A stretch of 18,704 bases of DNA from an uncultured Collinsella sp. Its GTDB lineage: Bacteria; Actinomycetota; Coriobacteriia; Coriobacteriales; Coriobacteriaceae. Every line of letters starts with the position of its first letter. Within the stretch, counting starts at the first letter, position 1. Below the pieces are notes generated by a model. It searched no databases. It saw nothing but the letters and a program-made list of their open reading frames with translations, and was not told where the DNA came from. The position numbers and the translations under genes were made by a program. This document shows, piece after piece, positions 1 through 6,631 of this stretch. Location: NCBI GenBank assembly GCA_902492545.1, contig CABULX010000037.1:1-18704 (forward strand), written 5' to 3'.

Positions 1-72
1 TGTGCAATCGCAAGAAGATGACGGGGCGGAATGTCAATCCTGGTCTAACAGAGCCTTACGAATAACCATTGC
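1..72 (+). other. Upstream coding remnant of the first adhesin gene, out of frame
   Basis: The reading frame that starts at base 3 is open until TAA at 63-65 and encodes a peptide ending NVNPGLTEPYE. The frame of the downstream adhesin is open only from base 49, after TAA at 46-48. Joining the two near bases 60-64, by removing one base, gives a natural-looking continuous surface-protein sequence (TEPYE then NHCMSRFDWGGGG). I infer that the adhesin gene continues upstream of the window and carries a one-base frameshift here. A sequencing error or a separate upstream gene end is also possible. Confidence 0.4.
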
Positions 73-1956
73 ATGTCTCGCTTTGACTGGGGCGGTGGCG
101 GTATCTTCGTCCAGGGAAACTCGGATGCGGGTAAGGAAAAGACTGCTGGTAGATTATTTGTATACAACTCGTACATTAGCAGCAATACCGCTGGTGGCTA
201 TGGCGGCGGCGTAGCAGTCTGCCCCACGGGCAAGACGTTGGTAACGAACACTAACGGCACGGCAATCTTTGGCAATTCGTCTGCTGGCAGTGAGCAAAAT
301 GCCATCGATTATAAGCCGGCAGATGGCAAGTATAATAATGGTACGCCCCATCTTTCAGCTGGTGGTGCTGAAGGTTTTGATAAGACTGAAGATCAAGATG
401 CATACAATTCGAAGGTGTTTCGCGAGAACGGCCATGCCGATTTCTTCCTTGTGGCAAAGGCTGGCCATAAGGAACCGCTTGCGGCAATAATCGGCAAGAT
501 GCTCGGCGGCGAAGATGCCAAGTATCGGGGAAGCAAAGAACGCAGTGATAACAAAGAACCCAGTGATAACGACGAACTCTATGAGGCTATCACTATCCCT
601 GCCAATGGCGGCGTGAAGATTTATCGGAGCGTCGGTCTGACTTCGGATGTCGAAGTTGGAAGTGATGAAGCGAATAAAGCACAGGATGCCGCTACAACTT
701 TCATCACGGGCAACTATTCCTGGGACCATGGCGGTGGCATCATGTCGAATGGCGACCTGTACCTGGGTCAGCCTGCGGATACATACGTCTATCCGAGCCT
801 TAAACTGAAGGCGTCAAAGGCGCTGAAAAATAAGCAAACCGGAGTAGAAGAAACGCTCGCCAAAGATCAGTTCTCCTTCGCTGTCTATCGCAGGGATTCG
901 GCCACTGCGACGATGCCCTCTTGGAACAAAGATGAATTCAACAATGGCGGCTGCACCTTGGTCGGAACTGCCAAGAATGAAGCTGACGGCAACATCACGT
1001 TTGACCTTGGCGAACAGTTCATTGATAAGACTGTTGAGGCTAACAAGATTACATACTACTTGGTCGAACAGGCCGGTGGAGTCTCTGGCATTGAGTACGA
1101 CCACACTGTGTACGAGATCGAGGTGCAGCTCACGGACAACAAAACTTTGCTCATGAAGGTGCCGAAAAAGGATGATCCGAACGATAACGTGGAGCTTTAC
1201 GTTCATAACTGCACGATCGCAAGCGTGAGCGTGACCAGGCACTCCGAGGATCAAAGCAGCCCGCTGGGTGGGGTGCAGCCGGGTGAAGACGGCTACTATT
1301 CAATTGGTTGCTCCGATGGATCAAAGACCTTCACCAACAAGTACACTCCGTACACCTCCAGCGGCTCTTGGAAGCCCATGGCGACCAAGGTCGTTGAGGG
1401 CGGCGAGATGAAGGGGTTTACGCTCGAGTTTGCGGATAATACAAAGTTCAAAGGAGATAGTCTCAAGACTGTGACGACCTCTGCGACGGGCACGAATCCT
1501 CAAACGTTGATCTTTGATCCCATCAGCTATGACTTGAGCAAACTCGAGGGTGGGGATACCACCAAACACGGTGCTTCCAAGACCTTCACGTACTACGTGC
1601 GTGAGAAGAACGATAGCTCGATTTCCTCGCATTACAAGTTCGATCAGTCGGTCTATAAGTTCACGGTTGTTGCAACGGACAATACCGAGGGAACCATCAA
1701 CTGCAAGGTGACCTACAGGAAGGGAACCGTCGACTCCGATGGCAAGTGGGTGGAAGACGTTAATAGCGAAGACTACGACCTCACCAACACCTCCACCCCC
1801 ACCTTCACCAACACCTACTCCACCTCTTTGCCCCTTTCTGGTATGTCGGGCGTCACTCTGACGTACCTTGCCGGCGCGGCGGTGCTTTGCGCTGCTGCGG
1901 CCTGGATGCACATTCGTCGCAAGGCGAATGCGAAGGGGGGCGAGCGTCGTGAATAA
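73..1956 (+). CDS. LPxTG-type pilus tip/adhesin protein with beta-helix repeats and two FctA-like isopeptide domains (5' incomplete)
   Basis: Cell-wall-anchored surface protein, probably the tip or minor adhesin subunit of a sortase-built pilus. The visible 627 residues start without a signal peptide, so the true N terminus is missing (see 1-72). Residues ~1-235 carry Gly-rich beta-helix-like turns (NTAGGYGGGV, WDHGGGIMSNGDLYLG). Residues ~242-421 and ~427-578 are two Spy0128/FctA-like pilin domains. Each begins with a Lys in a K-A-S-K or T-K-V-V context, has a central Glu (YYLVEQ, YYVREK) and ends FTN-K/T-Y, which is the Lys/Glu/Asn set used for intramolecular isopeptide bonds. The C terminus is a sorting signal: LPLSG (586-590), a hydrophobic stretch, then a basic tail. 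The stop overlaps the start of the next pilin, which points to translational coupling. Codon and base composition are clearly less GC-rich than in that neighbour. The tip role is inferred from gene order and size. Confidence 0.85.
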   Translation: MSRFDWGGGGIFVQGNSDAGKEKTAGRLFVYNSYISSNTAGGYGGGVAVCPTGKTLVTNTNGTAIFGNSSAGSEQNAIDYKPADGKYNNGTPHLSAGGAEGFDKTEDQDAYNSKVFRENGHADFFLVAKAGHKEPLAAIIGKMLGGEDAKYRGSKERSDNKEPSDNDELYEAITIPANGGVKIYRSVGLTSDVEVGSDEANKAQDAATTFITGNYSWDHGGGIMSNGDLYLGQPADTYVYPSLKLKASKALKNKQTGVEETLAKDQFSFAVYRRDSATATMPSWNKDEFNNGGCTLVGTAKNEADGNITFDLGEQFIDKTVEANKITYYLVEQAGGVSGIEYDHTVYEIEVQLTDNKTLLMKVPKKDDPNDNVELYVHNCTIASVSVTRHSEDQSSPLGGVQPGEDGYYSIGCSDGSKTFTNKYTPYTSSGSWKPMATKVVEGGEMKGFTLEFADNTKFKGDSLKTVTTSATGTNPQTLIFDPISYDLSKLEGGDTTKHGASKTFTYYVREKNDSSISSHYKFDQSVYKFTVVATDNTEGTINCKVTYRKGTVDSDGKWVEDVNSEDYDLTNTSTPTFTNTYSTSLPLSGMSGVTLTYLAGAAVLCAAAAWMHIRRKANAKGGERRE

Positions 1957-3619
1957 GAGAGTTTGCTCCTTCCCGATCTTGTTTGCGCTGCTTGCCCTCC
2001 TGATCGGCACCTACGCGGTTGTGTTCCCCGCATCCGCGCAGGCTGCGCCGACCGCGACCGGTTCCATCACGGTGAGCGGCACCGTGGCGAGCAGCTACGA
2101 CGCCTACCAGATCTTTAGCGCCAACGTCGTCGACGGCGACAGCGACGCTAAAATCGCCACCGACCTTGCCTGGGCAAGCGATGCCGTGCGCGACGCCGCG
2201 CTGCCTGTGCTGCACAGCGCCGGCATGTCCAAATCCCAGACCACCGCGCAGGAAGCTGCCGAGTGGCTCAACACCGATTCCCACCTTACGAGCGCGCTGA
2301 GCGCACAGCTCGCTCGTTCCCTCCAGAGCTCTGGCGCCGTGTTCAAGGCCCTTAATGCGGGCACGACGGCCGAGCTGCCCTGCGGCTACTGGCTCATCGT
2401 CGCCGACGACGACGCCATCGCCGAGGGCGAGGCCGGCACCGCGCCGATCATGACTCTTGTGGGTGGCAGCGCCGTCACCGTCAAGCCCAAGGCCGCGACC
2501 CCCAAGGTCGCTAAGCACGTGCTGGAGGACAGCACCGCCGCCTGGCAGAAGGCCGCCGACGCCACGGTCGCCGACGACCTGTACTGGCGCCTCTCGGCCA
2601 CGGTCCCGGCGGGTCTTACCGCTTACGACACCTATACGGTGCAGTTCGTCGACACCATGAGCGCGGGGCTCGACCTCTCCAAGGTCGCCGCGAGCATGCG
2701 CGTGTACGTGGCGGCGGGCGCGGACGGCGGCTTTGACGCCGTCTCGGCCGGTAAGGACGGCCGCGCCGGCACCGAGCCCGCGAAGGGCTGGACCGACATC
2801 ACGGCCCAGTGCGCCACCAAGGTAGCGGCCGACGGTAAGACCTTCACCGTGCGCACCGGCGACCTCATCGCCGCGCTCGGCGGGGCCGACGCCTTCGCCG
2901 CTGGCGCCCGCGTGGTCGCCGTGTACAACGCGCCGCTCAACAGCGCGTGCAACCACGGCATCGCGAAGGGCAACCCCAACGAGGCCTACCTGCGCTACCC
3001 GCGCTCGCCCCTCGCCGACCAGTCGGGCGACGCCGGCCTCACCCGCACGCCGAGCGACGACGCGTGCGCCTACACCTGGGATCTCGCGCTCATCAAGCGT
3101 GGTAGCGACGGTGATAAGCCGCTTGCTGGGGCGGTCCTGAGCATCGCCGACGATCGCGGCCGCACGCTAGCGGCCGACGGCACGTGGGATGCGGAGGGCA
3201 AGGCCACCGTCGCCACGGGCGAGGACGGTCGCGTGACCGTCTCGGGCGTGGACTCGGGCAAGCTGGAGGTCCGCGAGCTCAAGGCGCCCAAGGGCTACAC
3301 CGCCTTTGAGGGCACGCGATCCGTGACGGTCAAGGCCGAGGGCCTGGACGTTAAGCAGGTGGCTGCCGCCAAGCCCAAGCTCACCGTCACAGCCGAGTCG
3401 CCCCTGCGCGCCGACAGCGCGGACGGGTCGACGGGCAGCCTGGAGGCATCGCTCATCAACACGCCCGCCGGCACGCCCCCTAGCATCTTCACCGGAGGCT
3501 TTATGCCCTCGACTGGCGATACGGCAATGTTCACCGCGGCCGCCGTTGCGGTCGTCGGAGCCGCGCTCATCGTGGTCGCGCTCCTGGTCAAGCGGGGAGG
3601 TGGCAGCCATAAAGAGTAG
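1949..3619 (+). CDS. Isopeptide-forming pilin subunit (SpaH/EbpB-like) with MPSTG sorting signal
   Basis: Secreted pilin subunit of 556 residues. I chose the GTG at 1949: it has an AAGGGGGG Shine-Dalgarno at 1933-1940 and is followed directly by a signal peptide (NKR, then a hydrophobic core, then ASAQA/AP). Longer in-frame starts at 1868 or 1928 would place Arg-rich residues before the signal peptide. The N-terminal pilin domain has the YDAYQIF motif shared with the next gene. VTVKPK (176-181) sits where the linkage Lys of class C pilins is expected. A fimbrial D2-type isopeptide domain follows (KHVLED through YTVQFVDTMSAGLDL). Next comes a CnaB/SpaA-type domain with an E-box (LEVRELKAPKGY). 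MPSTG at 519-523 replaces the usual LPxTG and is followed by a membrane span and KRGGGSHKE. The start overlaps the upstream gene by 8 bp. By eye the gene is far more GC-rich than the pilins on both sides, suggesting a different origin or allele exchange. Confidence 0.9.
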   Translation: MNKRVCSFPILFALLALLIGTYAVVFPASAQAAPTATGSITVSGTVASSYDAYQIFSANVVDGDSDAKIATDLAWASDAVRDAALPVLHSAGMSKSQTTAQEAAEWLNTDSHLTSALSAQLARSLQSSGAVFKALNAGTTAELPCGYWLIVADDDAIAEGEAGTAPIMTLVGGSAVTVKPKAATPKVAKHVLEDSTAAWQKAADATVADDLYWRLSATVPAGLTAYDTYTVQFVDTMSAGLDLSKVAASMRVYVAAGADGGFDAVSAGKDGRAGTEPAKGWTDITAQCATKVAADGKTFTVRTGDLIAALGGADAFAAGARVVAVYNAPLNSACNHGIAKGNPNEAYLRYPRSPLADQSGDAGLTRTPSDDACAYTWDLALIKRGSDGDKPLAGAVLSIADDRGRTLAADGTWDAEGKATVATGEDGRVTVSGVDSGKLEVRELKAPKGYTAFEGTRSVTVKAEGLDVKQVAAAKPKLTVTAESPLRADSADGSTGSLEASLINTPAGTPPSIFTGGFMPSTGDTAMFTAAAVAVVGAALIVVALLVKRGGGSHKE

Positions 3620-3624
3620 CTGGC

Positions 3625-3645
3625 AGCCCCACAGAGAGCGGGGCT
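3625..3645 (+). other. Short hairpin between the two pilin genes
   Basis: AGCCCC (3625-3630) pairs with GGGGCT (3640-3645) around a 9-nt loop, six bases after the stop of the upstream pilin. No T-run follows, so it is unlikely to be a full terminator. It could be an RNA processing or stability element that lets the second pilin be expressed at a different level. The rest of the gap (3646-3714) holds nothing I recognise. Confidence 0.35.
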
Positions 3646-3727
3646 AGACGTAACGAAGCAGATGCTTAGAAACAGACAGATGTTTTTAGATCAAATGAAA
3701 TTCAAGCAGAAAGCAGAGGAAAAGAAG

Positions 3728-5431
3728 ATGAGCATGAGCAAGAACATTGCACGCCTGGCAGTGACGGCAGGCCTCACAGCAGCGCTGAGCTTCGGCGGAG
3801 TTATGGCCCCGGTGACGATGGCGTTTGCGGCGGAGGGCGACAACAGCATCACGATCAGCCAGGTCGAGGGTAACGAGAGCACCAAGTTCAAGGCATACCA
3901 GATCTTTAAGGCTGATGTCGTGGATTCTACCGAGGCGGGGGCGACTGATAAGATCGTCTCCAACGTCAAGTGGGCGTTTGATAACCAGGAGATCCAGAAG
4001 GCCATCATCGACGCTATTAACGGTTGTCATCCGAATGCGCTGAATTCTAAAGCCAGTGCACAGGATGTCGCCGACTGGCTAACCGCGAACGTGACGAACA
4101 CCACTAAGGAGACGCGAGTCGACAAGGATAGCGTTCTCAATAAAATTGCCAATGTTGTTAAGGACAAGGTCACGCCGACGGGCAATCCGTTTAACGCGGG
4201 CAGGGCTTTTGAGCCTAAGAATGCTGATAATACTCCCAACACGGGCTATTACCTCTTTCTGACCGATGACACCGGCATTGGCCAGTTGACCGAGAACAAT
4301 AAGAAGAACACTGGTACTTCTCCGATTTTTGCTGTTGTTGGCGGTAATCCCGTGACGGTCACCGAGAAGACCAGCATTCCCACCGTCGATAAACAGGTGC
4401 TCGAGGGCACGACATGGGGAAAGGCGAGTGACTCGTATATTGGCGAAGAGGTTGAATATAAACTGACCGGCTCCGTCGCGAGCAACATCGACACCTTCAC
4501 CAAGTACGAATATTCGTTCCAGGATCATCTTTCTGTTGGACTGGAGGCTATCAAGGACTCCGTTGAGGTGACAATTAACGATAAAGTTATCCAGCCTGCG
4601 GATGGCTACACGGTAGGCCTTGACGAGACTAAGGACGCTTCTGGGAACCTCACTGGCGGTCATGACCTGACGATTTCCTTCTCTGATCTTAAGGCTGCTG
4701 CAACAGCCGCAGGCGTGACGCTTACGGGAGACTCTAAGGTCGTTGTGACCTATAAGGCAAAACTGACCGATAAGGCGGAATATAAAGGCACCGGTAACAC
4801 CAATGAGGTCAAGCTTGTCTACTCTAATAATCCCATGACTGAGGACACGGGCACATCTGAGTCGGACAAAGTTGCTGACTACGTCTTTGGCCTCGATGTT
4901 ACCAAGACTGCTTCGGATGATTCGCAAAAGAAGCTCGTTGCCGGCTTTAAGGTCAAAATGACCAAGGAGGGTACCACTCCTGTTACTGGCGATAAATGGC
5001 TGACGGAGACTGGTGGACTCACTAGCGATTCAGGCAAAGCTGGAGTGTTTACGACTAATGAGACTGACAGCAAGGTCTTTATCCCTGGTCTTGTTGCAGG
5101 TGAGTACGAGATTACGGAGTGTGAGACGCCTGCGGGTTATAACTCCATTAGCTTTACCATTACGGTGACGCCTACGTACGACAAGGCGACCGGCAAACTG
5201 ACAAAACTTACCGTAAAAGACAGCTCTGATATGGTCACTTCTGAGCTCGATGGAAACGTTACCTCGACCAGGATCCCCGTCACCATCCAGAACAAGAAGG
5301 GCTCTGGTCTCCCGCTGACCGGTCTCAACGGCGTGACCTTCACTTGGATCGCTGGTGGCGCGGTGCTGTGCATTGGCGTGGCGCACCTCATCCGCAGCCG
5401 TAAGCAGGTTGAGGAGTCCGAGCAGGAGTAA
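3728..5431 (+). CDS. Isopeptide-forming major pilin (SpaH/EbpB-like) with LPLTG sorting signal
   Basis: Probably the pilus backbone subunit, 567 residues. ATG 3728 is preceded by AGAGGA (3715-3720) at 7-nt spacing. An upstream in-frame ATG at 3662 would add 22 residues and has no good ribosome site. The signal peptide runs MSMSKNIARLAV through VTMAFA/AEG. The N-terminal domain repeats the pattern of the upstream pilin (FKAYQIFKADVV). VTVTEK (209-214) lies where the linkage Lys is expected but is not a canonical YPK. A D2-type isopeptide domain follows (DKQVLEG, EYKLTGS, YSFQDHLSVGLE). A CnaB domain follows from about residue 390, with an E-box YEITECETPAGYN whose Glu is residue 464. The sorting signal LPLTG (528-532) is followed by a hydrophobic span and RSRKQ. 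It is the last gene before a strong terminator. The backbone assignment is inferred from position and domain order. Confidence 0.9.
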   Translation: MSMSKNIARLAVTAGLTAALSFGGVMAPVTMAFAAEGDNSITISQVEGNESTKFKAYQIFKADVVDSTEAGATDKIVSNVKWAFDNQEIQKAIIDAINGCHPNALNSKASAQDVADWLTANVTNTTKETRVDKDSVLNKIANVVKDKVTPTGNPFNAGRAFEPKNADNTPNTGYYLFLTDDTGIGQLTENNKKNTGTSPIFAVVGGNPVTVTEKTSIPTVDKQVLEGTTWGKASDSYIGEEVEYKLTGSVASNIDTFTKYEYSFQDHLSVGLEAIKDSVEVTINDKVIQPADGYTVGLDETKDASGNLTGGHDLTISFSDLKAAATAAGVTLTGDSKVVVTYKAKLTDKAEYKGTGNTNEVKLVYSNNPMTEDTGTSESDKVADYVFGLDVTKTASDDSQKKLVAGFKVKMTKEGTTPVTGDKWLTETGGLTSDSGKAGVFTTNETDSKVFIPGLVAGEYEITECETPAGYNSISFTITVTPTYDKATGKLTKLTVKDSSDMVTSELDGNVTSTRIPVTIQNKKGSGLPLTGLNGVTFTWIAGGAVLCIGVAHLIRSRKQVEESEQE

Positions 5432-5532
5432 CGCTCACTCATCCACCCCTTTGGCAGGTGGGATGTGATGGCCATGAGACTTGCGGACACTTTTCTCGTC
5501 CATCCACGTTCTTGCTTTGCCATTCTCTTTTC

Positions 5533-5570
5533 GGGGCAAACTCCGCACTGGAGTTTGCCCCGTTTTTTTT
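5533..5570 (+). terminator. Rho-independent terminator of the pilin operon
   Basis: A perfect 12-bp stem, GGGGCAAACTCC (5533-5544) with GGAGTTTGCCCC (5550-5561), closes a GCACT loop. It can be extended by one C-G pair and is followed by eight T (5563-5570). No T-run is present in the opposite direction, so it terminates + strand transcription. It separates the pilins from the tandem repeats and the sortase, which must therefore have other promoters. The gap before it (5432-5532) holds only a weak hairpin at 5440-5465. Confidence 0.95.
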
Positions 5571-5619
5571 GGGACAACGCAGCCAGGCTCCATTGCTCGA
5601 TGGATCAAGCGTATGAATA

Positions 5620-5634
5620 TCGAACAGATGTTTG
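5620..5634 (+). promoter_or_regulatory. LexA/SOS-box-like palindrome, copy 1
   Basis: TCGAACAGATGTTTG matches the Gram-positive LexA operator consensus CGAACRNRYGTTYC at all but the last position. It lies about 100 bp upstream of the small ORF and next to -35-like sequences (TTGCAA at 5632, TTGCGT at 5641, the latter 18 bp before TACACT at 5665-5670). A second -10 candidate is TAAAAT at 5676-5681. LexA control is an inference from this match and from its conservation in the second copy. Confidence 0.5.
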
Positions 5635-5737
5635 CAATTATTGCGTTTACCAGGCGTGGGTGCATACACTCGCAGTAAAATACCCTTGCGACGCATCCCG
5701 CGCGCGGGCGGCCGACGACTCGATCGGAGGTCCCCAA

Positions 5738-5890
5738 ATGCTGAGATTCCTTAACGCGCTCGCCGCCCTCGCGGCGGTGGGCACGTTCGTCATCGCGTTT
5801 CTTGACTCGTATGAGGTTCGGTTTAAGGTCCGTAGGCGCACGCGCGGTGCGGACGGTAGAAGGCATTTGCGCCGCAACAAGCGCAAATAA
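5738..5890 (+). CDS. Small hydrophobic-basic membrane peptide, copy 1 (possible type I toxin-like)
   Basis: 50 residues, starting at ATG 5738 behind a consensus GGAGGT (5726-5731) at 6-nt spacing. A longer open frame upstream has no ribosome site and would run through the operator region. Residues 4-22 (FLNALAALAAVGTFVIAFL) form one membrane helix. Residues 28-50 are extremely basic, with 13 Arg/Lys in 23 positions. By the positive-inside rule the tail would be cytoplasmic. The ALxxLxAxGTFVIAxL pattern resembles Firmicute holin-like type I toxins of the TxpA/BsrG kind, and the SOS-box-like site recalls TisB. I do not recognise the exact family, so function is not established. The ORF could instead be a small membrane regulator. 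Stop TAA abuts a GC-rich hairpin. Confidence 0.65.
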   Translation: MLRFLNALAALAAVGTFVIAFLDSYEVRFKVRRRTRGADGRRHLRRNKRK

Positions 5891-5891
5891 G

Positions 5892-5919
5892 AATGCCCGG
5901 GGTTAGAGGCCCGGGCATT
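5892..5919. terminator. Hairpin just after small ORF copy 1, possible bidirectional terminator
   Basis: AATGCCCGGG (5892-5901) pairs perfectly with CCCGGGCATT (5910-5919) around an 8-nt loop, one base after the stop codon. On the + strand only TTT follows. On the - strand the hairpin is followed by CTTATTT. It could end the small-ORF mRNA, an antisense RNA coming from the other side, or both. Confidence 0.45.
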
Positions 5920-5929
5920 TAACAACACC

Positions 5930-5980
5930 GGAAACTGGTCGCCCGCGCTTTCGAACACTTACGCGGGGTGCGTCGTTTCC
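5930..5980. other. Structured 3' region, copy 1 (nested inverted repeats)
   Basis: GGAAAC (5930-5935) can pair with GTTTCC (5975-5980), enclosing CCCGCG (5942-5947) and CGCGGG (5962-5967) with a 14-nt loop. The whole segment is identical in copy 2. It reads as a folded 3' untranslated region or a small RNA and does not match a tRNA or any riboswitch I know. Confidence 0.4.
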
Positions 5981-5993
5981 TGTAGCTATTGTA

Positions 5994-6025
5994 TCCCGAA
6001 TCGCTCCGCCGATTCGGGACATTTT
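5994..6025 (+). terminator. Terminator-like hairpin closing repeat copy 1
   Basis: TCCCGAATCG (5994-6003) pairs with CGATTCGGGA (6010-6019) around a 6-nt loop and is followed by CATTTT. The stem is good and the T-run short. It probably ends transcription of the first unit. On the opposite strand the bases just beyond the hairpin read TACAAT, a -10-like hexamer, but without a recognisable -35. Confidence 0.5.
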
Positions 6026-6100
6026 GAAAACGCAAACACGTCGGGCAAACCCGGACAATGCGGCCAGGCTCCATTGCCCGATGGATCGAGCGTATGAATA

Positions 6101-6115
6101 TCGAACAGATGTTTG
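6101..6115 (+). promoter_or_regulatory. LexA/SOS-box-like palindrome, copy 2
   Basis: Identical to the site at 5620-5634, although the nearby leader sequence has diverged at several positions. The TACACT hexamer of copy 1 is TGCACT here (6146-6151), which would weaken that candidate -10 element, while TAAAAT (6157-6162) is kept. Confidence 0.5.
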
Positions 6116-6218
6116 CAATTATTGCGTTTACCAGCTGTGGGTGCATGCACTCGCAGTAAAATACCCTTGCGACGCATCCCGTGCGCGGGCGGCCGACGAC
6201 TCGATCGGAGGTCCCCAA

Positions 6219-6371
6219 ATGCTGAAATTCCTTAACGCGCTCGCCGCCCTCGCGGCGGTGGGCACGTTCGTCATCGCGTTTCTTGACTCGTATGAGGTTC
6301 GGTTTAAGGTCCGTAGGCGCACGCGCGGTGCGGACGGTAGAAGGCATTTGCGCCGCAACAAGCGCAAATAA
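6219..6371 (+). CDS. Small hydrophobic-basic membrane peptide, copy 2 (possible type I toxin-like)
   Basis: Second copy of the 50-residue peptide, with the same GGAGGT ribosome site (6207-6212). It differs from copy 1 only by Arg3 to Lys, a conservative change beside the membrane helix. Retention of an intact frame and ribosome site in both copies argues for a translated product, although the duplication may be too recent for decay to show. The sortase gene follows 260 bp downstream and probably has its own promoter. Confidence 0.65.
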   Translation: MLKFLNALAALAAVGTFVIAFLDSYEVRFKVRRRTRGADGRRHLRRNKRK

Positions 6372-6372
6372 G

Positions 6373-6400
6373 AATGCCCGGGGTTAGAGGCCCGGGCATT
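6373..6400. terminator. Hairpin just after small ORF copy 2, possible bidirectional terminator
   Basis: Exact copy of the hairpin at 5892-5919, with a 10-bp perfect stem and 8-nt loop directly after the second small ORF. Confidence 0.45.
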
Positions 6401-6410
6401 TAACAACACC

Positions 6411-6461
6411 GGAAACTGGTCGCCCGCGCTTTCGAACACTTACGCGGGGTGCGTCGTTTCC
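6411..6461. other. Structured 3' region, copy 2 (nested inverted repeats)
   Basis: Identical copy of the nested inverted repeats at 5930-5980, 40 bases after the second small ORF. Confidence 0.4.
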
Positions 6462-6474
6462 TGTAGCTATTGTA

Positions 6475-6506
6475 TCCCGAATCGCTCCGCCGATTCGGGA
6501 CATTTT
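6475..6506 (+). terminator. Terminator-like hairpin closing repeat copy 2
   Basis: Exact copy of the hairpin at 5994-6025, ending about 125 bp before the sortase start, so the sortase is unlikely to rely on transcription from the small ORFs. Confidence 0.5.
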
Positions 6507-6531
6507 GAAAACGCAAATGCTGGCCCATGCT

Positions 6532-6570
6532 CGCGCCGCACAATGCTGTCCAGCTGCGTTGTCCGGCGCG
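6532..6570. promoter_or_regulatory. Inverted repeat upstream of the sortase gene
   Basis: Bases 6532-6543 and 6559-6570 form 12-nt arms with one mismatch (CGCGCCGCACAA with TTGTCCGGCGCG), separated by 15 nt. A TATTAT hexamer lies downstream at 6588-6593. The element could be an operator or a weak attenuator for the sortase. No clear -35 is visible. Confidence 0.3.
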
Positions 6571-6631
6571 GAAGCTCGCTAATCGGCTATTATTTGTTTA
6601 GACAACCTGAGCTATAGAGGAGTGACCGGCG

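Larger units (their letters stand above)
5572..6036 (+). repeat. Tandem duplication unit, copy 1 (465 bp)
   Basis: Bases 5572-6036 recur at 6053-6517 with an offset of 481 bp and a 16-bp spacer (6037-6052). I count nine base differences, all within the first 174 bp (last one at 5745). The remaining 291 bp are identical. Each unit contains a complete set: SOS-box-like palindrome, ribosome site, 50-codon ORF and structured 3' region. The unit starts one base after the pilin terminator. Confidence 0.95.
6053..6517 (+). repeat. Tandem duplication unit, copy 2 (465 bp)
   Basis: Direct repeat of 5572-6036. The differences include two adjacent changes and an A-to-G change in the promoter region (TACACT in copy 1, TGCACT in copy 2), a CCCGCG/CCCGTG change in the leader, and one missense change, Arg3 to Lys, in the ORF. 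The SOS-box-like palindrome, the ribosome site and the whole 3' region are unchanged. Confidence 0.95.

Noticed and set aside
1853..2956. Long open frame (367 codons) on the - strand opposite the GC-rich pilin
   Set aside because: It lies wholly antisense to a well-supported pilin gene. High-GC genes commonly leave such open antisense frames, and the peptide shows no family motif.
5465..5890. 141-codon reading of the small peptide with an upstream start
   Set aside because: The extension would cross the pilin terminator and the operator-like site and has no ribosome site. The 50-codon start has GGAGGT at ideal spacing and is conserved in both copies.
5921..5993. tRNA or 6S-like RNA in the structured 3' region
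   Set aside because: No acceptor stem with CCA, no T-loop consensus and no matching cloverleaf could be drawn. It is only a nested inverted repeat.
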